This document shows, one piece after another, positions 23,206-33,095 of a stretch of 64,000 nt of DNA. The notes beneath the pieces were generated by a model. That model searched no databases. It worked only from the letters and a program-made list of their open reading frames with translations, and was not told where the DNA came from. Source of the stretch: Adiantum capillus-veneris (Eukaryota > Streptophyta > Polypodiopsida > Polypodiales > Pteridaceae); NCBI GenBank assembly GCA_014529385.2, contig CM043942.1, forward strand, positions 63,707,184 to 63,771,183. Reading direction: 5' to 3'. Position 1 is the first letter of the stretch. Each line of letters opens with the position of its first letter. The translations under genes were made by a program, and so were the position numbers.

Positions 23206-23553
23206 TTCTTAAATGAAGCACAAGGCTCCATTCTTCTTAGGCATAGCGAACCACTTGTTTAAATATGATGTGCAAAAATGCTCCAAAATACCCATGCTAA
23301 TCTTCTCATTGAGTAACTCTATCAACTTTGTCAAATGTGTTATTGGGACCAAAATTGGACGTTAATTCCAAGGTACATGAGGGATAGTGAAGATCACCAT
23401 AGGTGCAACAACACCAGGATCAACACATTCTATCTCATTCACCTAGACAACAAAATCCTTACCATGTCTTGAGAGCATTTTTGTAGAACACCTCTTATCT
23501 TCTTGTATTTAAAAACACCTCACATCCAACCTTTAGTTCTTTTAGAGATTCCA

Positions 23554-23835
23554 TTAAGAACTTGTGTCCTTTCTATTTGGATCCCTCATATTTGGTTGCA
23601 AAGAGGCTTCTTCTAGATTTTCCAAAGAATTATATGGTAAAGGGAAGACCATTGGTCTTACTTTCTTTGCCACAATTTTGTACTTGGCCTCTTCTCGCAC
23701 TTCAAGTCCTTTGTCGACATTAAGTCCTTTATTTTCAAAAGCCTCAATTATTTCATATATTTCCAAAGTGCACACTTCCATAATATGGCTTCCATATTGC
23801 ATCTTAGAATCCATTATTGACTCAAGCTCATACAT
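23554..23835 (-). pseudogene. Ty3 protease-to-RT linker
   Basis: The frame contains KYKIVAKKVRPMVFPLPYNS and then ASLQPNMRDPNRKD. This K-x-V-A-K-K-V-R-P block lies between protease and RT in the same Ty3 lineage. It is N-terminal to the RT piece, in keeping with the minus-strand order. Confidence 0.65.
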
Positions 23836-24124
23836 AGTATCAACATAAGAAACCTACTCAAAAAAACATAAAATACATTCACTATCCTCTATAAAACCCA
23901 TTTTTCTCATCTCATTATGTACATTATATACATGATGATGTTCAATTATCTTCATATTTTCAAGCTTCATGAAACGTATTTACCCATGCTTTGTTAGCCC
24001 TTGAAAACCTGTAGAGAAAGATTCGTATTCATTGGGTCAATTGAAATCCTTATTCTTTATGTACCATTGTTATGGATATGGGACCTATACATTTATTAAT
24101 CAAGTGCTCATTAGGAGCTATGGG

Positions 24125-24728
24125 CTACTTAGCCCTCAAAAAACTTATTGCCCCATTGGGCACGGAAACAAGACCTATGAAATACCACATCATCATCATC
24201 ATCTTCTTTGCAAGCAACACCAGTGGAATTGATTGCCATCTACGCCCAAACTCACCGCCAAACCCTTCAACCATCCACCTCTGATAGGCACCAAAGAAGA
24301 GCACTCTGGCCTTGAAAACCACATAAAGCATATATATCCGCTTCACCTTGCCGACTCTTAATCTTCATAGTTGCTCAACCACTTTGGCATGGCCTTGAGA
24401 GCCACATATCCCTTCCTTGCACTCTTCATAGCATCGACCAGCTTTAGCTGCACCAACGTTGCATGTAGAGGTTTGCTATCCGCCTTAGCCCTTCTGTATA
24501 TTCTTGTGCTAGTTGGGCATCTTCTTGGGCTAATGGCATGATGGTGTCTTTTGAGTGGAGATCCTTGTCATGGTGACACACAAATACTTCCCAAATACAT
24601 TTGACCTTTAAACCATGTGTAAAAGGCCTCTTCAAATTTGCTAATGAGTCATGAAGTAAGAGGGCATGAACATCAGACGTGCAAACAACACATGGAGAAT
24701 TTTTCATCTGGTTGCTTGTTGAGATCAT
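24125..24728 (-). other. Unrecognised coding-like region
   Basis: Two minus-strand frames (24728-24444 and 24346-24125) have protein-like composition and are separated by stops. One includes DKDLHSKDTIMPLAQEDAQ. I do not recognise a family. They could be the gag end of the Ty3 remnant to the left or an unrelated gene relic. Confidence 0.3.
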
Positions 24729-25740
24729 ACACTAAGCCTTATTCCCCTCCAAGAAAGATAACCATGGAGTCTCTGAAATCCGTGGTTTATAGTACATACT
24801 GATTTAGGCTACCATTGTTTGGTATATCTTTCGGAGCATCTGACATGAAGATCTGGTAGACGTTCATATTTCTTTACTACCTTGGTGAGGGCATGTCGAA
24901 TGTACTTGTCATCTCACCTTTCATTGTCATTTGGACCTCAAAAAATTGGGTAATTCAGCCAATGGTGGTGTCTGTTTTGCATGGTCTCATGTTGACTCCA
25001 ACTTCTAACTCTAGGAACCGAGCAGAAGGTGACATCCTGTTAGAGTGGGGTGGGTGCCCACATCATGTGAGCTTGCCATTCCGGGTGTTTGTTGAGTCAC
25101 GATTTCCTCCATTTTGGTTGCCACTCACTAGATTGAGCTTCATACATTTCCTATTCTATGGCTGCTTCGTGACGAAGCATTCATATTTGATCAATGGGAG
25201 TGGGAGAGCTCTAGAATACCAATTATCATTGATCTTGGTCAATCTGAGTAGTTGTAAATTGATTGAATGTTAAGTCTTGATCTCCCATTCCATTGATCTT
25301 TTCCAATGTACTTCTTTTGTTGTCCTAATTCGTTCTTGTCAAGAGATAGAGGAGGAGAGAGCTTGAGCTCTTGCAAGCACATACACACAAAGATGGAGGT
25401 GAAAACATTACTTCTTCTTCTTCACAAGATAAGAGGTCTACAAAACATAAGGGAAAATACAATATAAAAGGGAAATTAGTACAACGGTCTAGTATGAACC
25501 GCTAATGAGTGAGGTGAGTAGATAAGTGTGCCATCACTCCGGTAGGTAGACCAGCTCACAGGGATTTCAAAATGACGTGATCACAGTATAATTTCAGGTT
25601 AATAACAATAGAAATGCAAAATAACAAATATTATGTTAATTGACATTCATCTTTTTTGACCTCCAGGGAGACCTGGAGACCGGCTCGTAGCCCGTCGGGC
25701 TAATTAGTTTGCCCGTCGGGTAAGGCTATTTCCCCGTCGA
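24729..25740. other. Intergenic upstream of the kinase gene
   Basis: A 126-codon plus-strand frame at 24893-25273 has no recognisable motif and may be chance. Bases 25680-25745 contain three copies of a CCCGTCGGG/CCCGTCGAG word, two in a GCCCGTCGGGC-type palindrome, just ahead of the TATA box. Confidence 0.4.
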
Positions 25741-25752
25741 GCCCGCCGTGGC

Positions 25753-25760
25753 TATATAAA
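25753..25760 (+). promoter_or_regulatory. Probable TATA box of the kinase transcription unit
   Basis: TATATAAA stands in a GC-rich context 1.17 kb upstream of the kinase ATG, just after the CCCGTCGGG repeats. A transcription start near 25785 would be expected, giving a long leader or a 5' intron that spans the inverted-repeat element and the 174-bp repeats. Confidence 0.55.
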
Positions 25761-25952
25761 GGCGACGCCGGTGCTTGTCTTTTTCACAAAAGAGGTACAT
25801 TGAAAAGTCTTCACCAAACTTTCTGGCAGCTTTCCACATTCTCAAAGCAGTAATTTTTTAAACCCTTCCTTATTTTATTGATGTTTTTTTGAGTTTTTTG
25901 CGTTAAAACTTAAAGGTATAAAATTTCTTTTATCAAATCATCGTACGTGGAT

Positions 25953-26240
25953 GGGTGAAAGCATGTTAACCTGTCATGCTTTTTCATGTCCTGGACAATG
26001 CTAACTAGCACAATTTTGACATATGCTAACTAGTACAATAACTTGAGCTACATCTCCAAGATCTATGACATATGATATATCAATAGAAAACACTTGAAAC
26101 AAGGAATCCAAATGTACAACCTCCGACAAATTTTGATATTATTTGTAAAAAATTTACCGAACGCCAAACTTTTTGAAGATGTGCTAACTTGAAACTGCTA
26201 ACTAGCACAAAAAGCGCGACAGGTTAACATGCTTTCACCC
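25953..26240. mobile_element. 288-bp inverted-repeat element (MITE-like) with 4-bp target duplication
   Basis: The ends are perfect 23-bp inverted repeats: GGGTGAAAGCATGTTAACCT followed by GTC at the left, and its exact complement ending at 26240. The flanks are GGAT on both sides (25949-25952 and 26241-26244). Inside are three copies of GCTAACTAGYACAA. It codes for nothing. The uninterrupted version of its insertion site is visible in the neighbouring tandem repeats (GTGGATGCATTGGCAC near 26588), confirming the boundaries. Confidence 0.9.
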
Positions 26241-26860
26241 GGATGCACTGGCACATGGTTGCAATTGCGGCTAGGTGTGTCATTGCAAAAGCGTACGATG
26301 ATTATGTTTTATATTGCTCCCAGTAATTCATGCTTCGGTACATGGTTGCAATTGCGACTAGGTGTGTGCTGCTAGAATGACAGGAGCATTTGCTTGAAAG
26401 AAGTAACCGTGCGTGAATGCACTAGCACATGGTTGCAATTGCGGCTAGGTGTGTCATTGCAAAAGCGTAGGGTGACTATGTTTTATGTTGCTCCCAGTCA
26501 TTCATGCTTCGGCACATGGTTGCAATTGCGACTAGGTGTGTTGCTGCGAGAATGACAGGAGCATCTGTTTGAAAGGAGTCACCGTGCGTGGATGCATTGG
26601 CACATGGTTGCAATTGCGGCTAGGTGTGTCATTGCAAAAGCGTAGGGTGACTATGTTTTATGTTGTTCCCAGTCATTCATGCTTCGGCACATGGTTGCAA
26701 TTGCGACTAGGTGTGTTGCTGCTAGAATGACAGGAGCATCTGTTTGTAAGTTGTCGTACGGTGAGGCATTGGCACATGGTTGCAATTGCGATTAGGTGTG
26801 TCACTGCAAAAGTGTACGAGATCTATGGTGTATAGTGCACTTTTTCTTTCACGTAGAAAA
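26241..26860 (+). repeat. 174-bp tandem repeat made of paired 87-bp subunits
   Basis: Unit starts are at about 26243, 26416, 26591 and 26764. Each contains two copies of 'acatggttgcaattgcg' followed by RCTAGGTGTGT, so that this block occurs seven times at alternating spacings near 87 bp. The copies differ by single bases (G or A at the R position marks first or second subunit). The array runs to within about 70 bp of the kinase start region. Confidence 0.9.
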
Positions 26861-26929
26861 GATCCAAATGCAGTGGCACATAGTTATATTTCACAATGTG
26901 TTGTTTGCAATAATACCATTGTAGGCAAA

Positions 26930-28411
26930 ATGGATCCTTCTGCTACTTCAATGATAGAGTTCAAAATGAAAATTAGACAATTGTTGATTACGATCGTCAG
27001 TGCACTAGATCCCGACGATATAGCGCAGATTGTTACAGATGAGTCTAGATTGCAATCATTATACAGTGAGATTGCCCGCAAAATGTTGTTGTTATATCCA
27101 GACAAAACAACCGAATCAATAATCTCATTACTGAGCAGTTGGGTGGGCAATTTGCCCAAGGTGGCCTCTGATTTGAAAGAGGAATGCCCTCAAGAAGTAG
27201 ACAAGGGTAAGCTAGAGCATTGGAACACTAGATGGAGAGCTGAAAAGGAGAGGTCAAGGAGAGCATCCCACATAGACACACAGTTTGGCCTAAGCAAGAA
27301 AATGCGAATGGCTATCACCAGAGTTATGGGGAGCAGCCAAGTTGGAGAACCGTTTATTGAGGAGGCTGCCATTGAGGGAACATCGTGTTCTACTGCTTTT
27401 GCCAGTCACCTGGAGAGCAGTATATACAATTCTGAATGTAGTATGACTCTGGGCATTCCAAATAATTCCATTAAGAAGATCAAGAAACTTGGGTCAGGGG
27501 CTTATGGCACAGGGTGGCAAGTTCAAATCAAAGGGATCAGTTTCCTTTCTGCAACGAATACTTATTGTGCCAAGGAGTTCAAAGGACAGACCAAGCATCA
27601 GTGGAAAAGCTTTGCATCAGAAAGTGGGGTAGATCTCAACCATAGAGGGATTGTGAGGAGCATTGCCCACTCTGTAACGTTGCCATGGTTTCTGATATTC
27701 CCCTACTTCAATGGGGGAACTTTAGGTGATCTTATGGAGACAGTGCCCCTTCCACATGGCTCTTTCACGACACTTGTAGCGCATCAAGAGGGGAAAGGAA
27801 AGATCCCTAAAGACTTTAAATGGGAGCAACCCTCTGAAGACAAGAAAACACGTATCAAGAGCCTGTGCAATCATGCTCCCTCGTTGATCCATGCCTTGGT
27901 GAAGGCATTGCGATTCGCACATGACGAGGGAGTGATCCACAATGATCTCCATCCATGGAACATCATGTTGGACTTTACCAAGGATCTCACTCCCCGTATT
28001 GGAATAATTGATTGGGGATTGGCTTTGCGTGTTGTCTTAGAGACACAAAAGACCAACAATACCGATGAAAACTGGCAAAAGCTTCATCCTTGGCGAGCTC
28101 CTAAGTTACTAGATGGCAATCACCCGCGCCCATGGACCAAGGCCACAGATGTGTACGCCATAGGATGGGTGATATGGCAATTTTGTAAGTTTTGTGGAGA
28201 GTTCTCTGACTACTACAACACAGATTGGTTCAAACATAAGGTTTCAGTGGAGGTACAAGCCATATCTAGGATTGTTGTGGAAGGTTGGGTGAGGAAGAAA
28301 TCCACAGACAGAAAGACCTTGGCACTTTTGGACGAAGAATTAGAAAGATTTGAAGCCCAGCCAGAACGATGCTTACGCCCTCCCTCTGAAATGAGTGTAG
28401 CCTTTTTTTGA
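26930..28411 (+). CDS. Intronless protein kinase with HND and DWG motifs
   Basis: The chosen start is ATG at 26930 (context gcaaaATGGat), giving 493 residues; the frame is open for another 50 codons upstream, but that part is translated tandem repeat. Residues 1-180 match nothing I know. The kinase domain follows: glycine loop LGSGAYGTGW (about 187-196), ATP-binding lysine in YCAKEF (215), catalytic loop VIHNDLHPWNIML (HND at 337-339 replacing HRD), metal-binding DWG (361-363) replacing DFG, an APK in place of APE, and TDVYAIGWVIWQF. All residues needed for phosphotransfer (K, D, N, D) are present, so it is probably active. The HxDLHPxN pattern is closer to atypical or small-molecule-type kinases than to plant receptor kinases. 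There is no signal peptide or membrane span. The adjacent gene (28782 onward) lies 370 bp downstream on the same strand. Confidence 0.85.
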   Translation: MDPSATSMIEFKMKIRQLLITIVSALDPDDIAQIVTDESRLQSLYSEIARKMLLLYPDKTTESIISLLSSWVGNLPKVASDLKEECPQEVDKGKLEHWNTRWRAEKERSRRASHIDTQFGLSKKMRMAITRVMGSSQVGEPFIEEAAIEGTSCSTAFASHLESSIYNSECSMTLGIPNNSIKKIKKLGSGAYGTGWQVQIKGISFLSATNTYCAKEFKGQTKHQWKSFASESGVDLNHRGIVRSIAHSVTLPWFLIFPYFNGGTLGDLMETVPLPHGSFTTLVAHQEGKGKIPKDFKWEQPSEDKKTRIKSLCNHAPSLIHALVKALRFAHDEGVIHNDLHPWNIMLDFTKDLTPRIGIIDWGLALRVVLETQKTNNTDENWQKLHPWRAPKLLDGNHPRPWTKATDVYAIGWVIWQFCKFCGEFSDYYNTDWFKHKVSVEVQAISRIVVEGWVRKKSTDRKTLALLDEELERFEAQPERCLRPPSEMSVAFF

Positions 28412-28781
28412 TGGATATATGATGTACTTTATGAAGCAGGGTTTTCTGAGACTTTTGACTTATAAAAGAACTTTTAAAAATTGGGTTTTATGCGCTATGG
28501 ATGATGAATGAGTAATAAAAACACTTTGTTATATCTCAATAGACAACAAATTTTCTATGAGTTTTGTTTTTGCTCTTAAGTTTCAAGCAATAAGCCACGT
28601 GGAATCACTAATTGTCATTCATTGATTTAAAACATGGTGGTTACTCTTATATCAATTGATTGTTGTAAGATGGTGGTTATTCTAATATCAATTGATTGTC
28701 GTAAAATGGTGGTTACTCTTATAGCAATTGATTATCATTAAGTTTGTATGCCGTAACTGAAGTATAGTGTTTAATCAGGAT
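28412..28781. other. Spacer between kinase and coiled-coil gene
   Basis: A short tandem repeat occurs three times at about 28630-28740: 'tggtggttaytctWatatcaattgatt' variants (key word 'atcaattgattg', spacing about 50 bp). A possible polyadenylation signal AATAAA is near 28514. Confidence 0.6.
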
Positions 28782-29724
28782 ATGGATAATGATAATCAAA
28801 GGGCTAAGCGCGCTTTTGAGCATCTCAGATCCATGTGTCAAGTCGGTGGAGTGAACGACACCGCTCGAATTGCAGCTCGTTGCTCCCAGTGGGTACACAA
28901 TGGAAAGAGGTGAACACTAGGATTGACCGAGAAATGGTCAAATCCATATGGCCAGGCGTTGCAGATGACAACATCAAGAAAGGCCGACTCAAGCTATCAC
29001 AATGCATTGATGCAGACATACGAGACAATGGAGATAACATATATCTCGATGTTATGGGTCATCCTATGCATCATATGGATTGTCCATTGTGGTTTGCCAA
29101 GATGTTATACATGCATTATGTCTTGGGTGAAGCAGTAGACTTCGGCTCAAGGACACCTCACATGACGGTTGAGGACATTCGCAGCAGTGCAATCACCGTC
29201 ACACGACAAGAGATGTCATTGGCACTAGAAGGTGCATCAATGGAAGTGCACCAAGTTAAGGAGGAGCTTCAAACTCAACTGAGGCAAGCATCACAAGCTA
29301 CACAAGTCTCTCATGCAGAAGAAACCCTAAATAGAGACTTGCAAAGGGAGGTGAAGGTGCTATCTCGCCACATAAAAGAGTTAGAGGAGACTATAAAAAA
29401 ACAAAATGCTCCCACATTGATTGAGCACCCAACATCTATTGAGGCCCCTCCAGCTCTGGTGAGCACGGTGGTCCTTGCCCCATATGTAGATCATTCTTTC
29501 ATGAGTGGTGTGGTCACTTCAGCTTGCCATGCGGACATATGTACCATATATCATTCTTGATGCAAAGCATGATGAATAACTTTCATTGTGCTATATGTGA
29601 GTATGAGATATCCAAAAATCTATATGCAATGTTCAAAATGTCTGAAGACTATAATAAGCTTAAAGGTCAGCGTGAACAGGAGAATGAAGATATTCTCACA
29701 AATATTTCAATATCACTTGGATAG
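28782..29724 (+). pseudogene. Coiled-coil protein with degenerate RING-like end, frameshifted
   Basis: Three overlapping plus-strand frames look like one gene. The first (ATG at 28782) gives MDNDNQRAKRAFEHLRSM and ARIAARCSQWV before a stop near 28905. The second (to 29560) gives REMVKSIWPGVADDNIKKGR and DCPLWFAKMLYMHYVLGEA, then a heptad-rich helix from about 29205 to 29405 (VHQVKEELQTQLRQ, VKVLSRHIKELEETIKKQ). The third (29524-29724) gives LPCGHMYHISFLM and NFHCAICEYEI, which look like the second half of a RING finger with one expected cysteine replaced by phenylalanine (ISFLM). Two frame changes are needed, so it is a pseudogene unless introns or sequence errors explain them. Function cannot be assigned; a RING-like end would suggest a ubiquitin-ligase ancestor. 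Confidence 0.55.
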
Positions 29725-29930
29725 TTTTTGTAACATTTGAAAACATTTACTCGTTGTCTTGCGAGAATTTATTAGTGAATTGTGAATTGTCCTCACTACA
29801 GCTTCAATTATGATATGTGATAATGCAAAGATTTGTTAGGGCTTTGTATATTATGAAGCTTTAATAGCGATTTGTGGCCTTTAAGGGCTTCGTTTATTAT
29901 TAAGCAAATGTCTAAACCTTAAACTTAATA

Positions 29931-32188
29931 TTAAAAAACCCTAAAAGTTGGTTCAATTTTCAAATTCTCTTCAATCTCTTCTAAAGTACATGTAGTTTCT
30001 ACTTCATGAGATTCCCCTTGCAGCTCACTGTCTTCGTCCACCTCATCATTGGTTACATCATAAGTCCAGCGCGGAATCTCCTCTTTGTAGTTCTCAGCTT
30101 ACACTCTTGCCAATAGCCGATGGTTGCAGTACATATACACCAAATTTTCAGCTCTTGAATTTAGAAGGCGGTTTCTGATGGTGGAATGTACATATTTATA
30201 TGTACTCCAGTTTCTCTCAGAACTTGAATTGGATGCACATTGGGCTAGGATTCTAACAGCTAGGCGTTTAAGGGTGGGTGCACTACCACCACTTCCACGT
30301 TGGTTGCTCCGTGGCAAGTTTCTGCACAAATTCTGTACCAAACTTACCCTCTTTGAGTTTAAACTTCGTAAGATCAGTAACAGCTGATGCATGCTCATCA
30401 GGATCATCATAAAACCTGCCTATCACATCATAAAAGTCTTCCAACACCTCCTCATCAAGTTTGTCTATTTCCATTGCCCAATACTCTAGATCCAATAAGA
30501 AAGCTATGCTGTGTAGTGGACTATGTGCTCCAACCCATCGACCATGCACATACTTTCTCAAAATTTCTCTCCTCTTTTGAGTGAATGGTGTCTTCCAAGG
30601 CTTCACAATTGGCTCTTGGGGCTCCTCTGGATTTGCAAGGCTTTCTTGAACAGTCCACCAAATCTACACCTTACCTATGTTAGGCAAGGCAGAATCCAAT
30701 TGGCGTAATGCGAGCATAATTGGCATCATGACATTGTGCACATCCACCACATCATCCCAGAAGTGGCGATCAGCTAGTAGATCTCTGATCACCCCTATTT
30801 TGCTTTTTATCTTCTCCCTTTGACCGGCCTCCCATTCTGAAAAAGTGGCACAAACAAATGTCTCCATCACAGCATTCTTATTTTTTATTAGTGATTCTAC
30901 CGTATAGTAGTTAGTGCAAAATCTAGTTTCGCACGGCAGTTTTAACATAGTAGACATCCTCTGACGGTACATGTCAAGAACCCTCTGACGCTTCAAAACA
31001 AACTTGACTATTAAGCGAGCATTGTCTACTATCCATTTGAACCACTCTGTGTCCTCCCTCTTGTACCAATCTTGCAATACCAAGTTCAAGCTATGTGTAC
31101 TGCAACCAACACTATATAGGTGAGAGAAGCGACTTTCAAGTATCCTACGTGCAGCCCTGCAATTTTTGGCATTGTCCATGATTACTTTGACAACATTTTC
31201 TTTTCCAAGTTCCTCAACTGCGTCGCCAATGATGTCAGCTATAAAACTGCCAGATTTTATTTGACCAGAGCTATCCACAGCTTTGATAAAACATTCACCA
31301 CAAGGATATAGAAGCATGATGTTGATCAATTGGCCGCCTTTGAACGTTGGACCAACCATCACTAACTATGGTGTATCCAGATTGTTCTGTTGCATTTAAT
31401 ATTACCCTTTGAATATCCTGTTGTGTGCTTGTATAACATTTATCCAACAATTGGTTTCTCATATGGTGATATGTTGGAGGGGTAAATCCAGCACCATACT
31501 CCCCAATGCGTTTCCAAGCTGACTTCCATGCATCACGAGTGACAATGGCCAATGATCCCCCAGTGAAATAGACGGCTTTAGCTAGAGCAAGTTGTGCTTC
31601 TTCTAAGGCAAGCGTTTTGAAGCTCGTCTGTAAGCTAACCTGTCTACTTTTTGACGATCCTACCTGAAAGTTAGGAGATCCATGGTTTGGAGGTATAGTT
31701 CCATCGATATGAGAAGTTGGTTCCCTGCTTTGAGTGCTTCCATTTGTGGGCGTTACACCCAATGATCCCTCATACTGGTTTGATCTTATCGATACCGGGG
31801 TATGATGGTCGAAAGCAGAGAGTTTTGATCTTTTGCTCGTGGAAATTAGCTTACCAATTAAAGCTTTCAAGCGCATAGCTGCTTCTTCTGCACCTAAGCC
31901 CTTGCACTTTTCTCCTTGGATTCTGGTATTGACACCTGGAAAATGATCCCTTAGTCTTGGTGCTCCTCCAGATTTCTCTTCACCACAAAAGTTACATTTC
32001 CAATCTTGATACTTATTTAAATTTGTGCCAAAATTCCACTCGGGTCTTGGAATTTTTCCACCTGCCTTTCGCTTGCCCTACGAAGTGGTGCCCTGTGAAG
32101 CAGGACCTGGCATCGAGGTAGGAGGTCTCCTCAAGGAAGCCAGGCTTGAGACACCAACATCACTGCTCACATTCCCGGTGGAAGACAT
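29931..32188 (-). pseudogene. hAT-family transposase with BED finger, broken
   Basis: The minus strand reads: ATG at 32188 (MSSTGNVSSDVGV), an in-frame TAG at 32078-32080, a BED-type zinc finger (WKCNFCGEEKSGG then LRDHFPG, about 31920-32010), a serine-rich linker, the DUF659 block (VILNATEQSGYTIVSDGWSN, about 31340), the catalytic region (VVKVIMDNAKNCRAARRI, SVGCSTHSLNLVLQD) and the hAT dimerisation motif (AQCASNSSSERNWSTYKYVH, about 30170-30230). It finishes with an acidic tail ending at 29931. Lesions are a frameshift near 31335, a stop near 30664, another frame change near 30290 and a TAA near 30096. The family makes 8-bp target duplications; I found no clear terminal inverted repeats. 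Confidence 0.9.
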
Positions 32189-32329
32189 ACTTATTGGATG
32201 CCTGCAAAACCAATAAACATAGCTCAGTATGCTATCACTTCTTTCAAGTATTATTCAAACCAAACATTAGTGTTATAATCAATATCACACACAAGCGTAG
32301 TAGTGAAGCTTGAAGGGAATAAACCTCAA

Positions 32330-33095
32330 TCTACTCAAACATGAGCAAGAAAATACAACGGTGAATCAAATATGTGATCAGTCCATCCCAAAAGTAGAGA
32401 TATCGACCCAAAGATTCACCTTCCTACCCCTTTCATGAATCAGTCTAGTCCAAAAAAGAACTAATGACCCATGATTGGAGCTCTAATCGAAATAGCAAGA
32501 AAATACAATGGTGAATCAAACATGTGATCAGTCCATCCCAAAAGTAGAGATATCAACCCAAAGATTCACCTTCCTACCTCCTTTCATGAATCAGTCTAGT
32601 CCAAAAAAGAACTAATGACCCATGATTGGAGCTCTAATCGGAATAGCAAGAAAATACAGCGGTGAATCAAACATGTGATCAGTCTATCCCAAAAGTAGAG
32701 ATATCGACCCAAAGATTCACCTTTCTACCTCCTTTCATGAATCAGTCCAGTCCAAAAAAGAACTAATGACCCATGATTGGAGCTCTAATCGGAATAGCAA
32801 GCAAATACAACGGTGAATCAAACATGTGATCAGTCCATCCCAAAAGTAGAGATATCGACCCAAAGATTCACCTTTCTATCTCTTTTCAAGAATCGGTTCA
32901 GTCCAAAAAAGAACTAATGACCCATGATAGAAGTTCTAATCAATATAGCAATCAATTTAGCAAATATAACGGTGAACCAAACATGAGATTAGTCCATCCC
33001 AAATGTAGAGATACCGACCCAAATATTCACCTTTCTACCTCCTTTCAAGAATCAGTTCAGTCCAAAAAAGAACTAATGATCCATGATCAGAGTTA
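32330..33095. repeat. Five-copy tandem repeat, period about 151 bp
   Basis: Copies begin near 32341, 32491, 32642, 32794 and 32950, and contain 'acaacggtgaatcaaa', 'gatcagtccatcccaaaagt' and 'gaactaatgacccatgat'. The first four are close to identical and the fifth is diverged and slightly longer. The array lies directly upstream of the hAT transposase start. Confidence 0.95.

Larger units (their letters stand above)
21314..23850 (-). mobile_element. Ty3 element pol remnant, interrupted by the CACTA element
   Basis: Minus-strand pieces in Ty3 order: protease-RT linker (23835-23554), RT (23205-22741), RT thumb/RNase H (22622-22419), RNase H end (22195-21989) and integrase (about 21560-21314). 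The integrase reading stops exactly where the CACTA terminus begins. No LTR was found. Many frameshifts are present. Confidence 0.75.

Noticed and set aside
26536-26730. 64-codon frame upstream of the kinase
   Set aside because: It is translated tandem repeat and lacks coding features of its own.
32330-33095. CRISPR-like array
   Set aside because: Units are about 151 bp, contiguous and repeated whole, with no unique spacers; this is a tandem repeat in a eukaryotic context.
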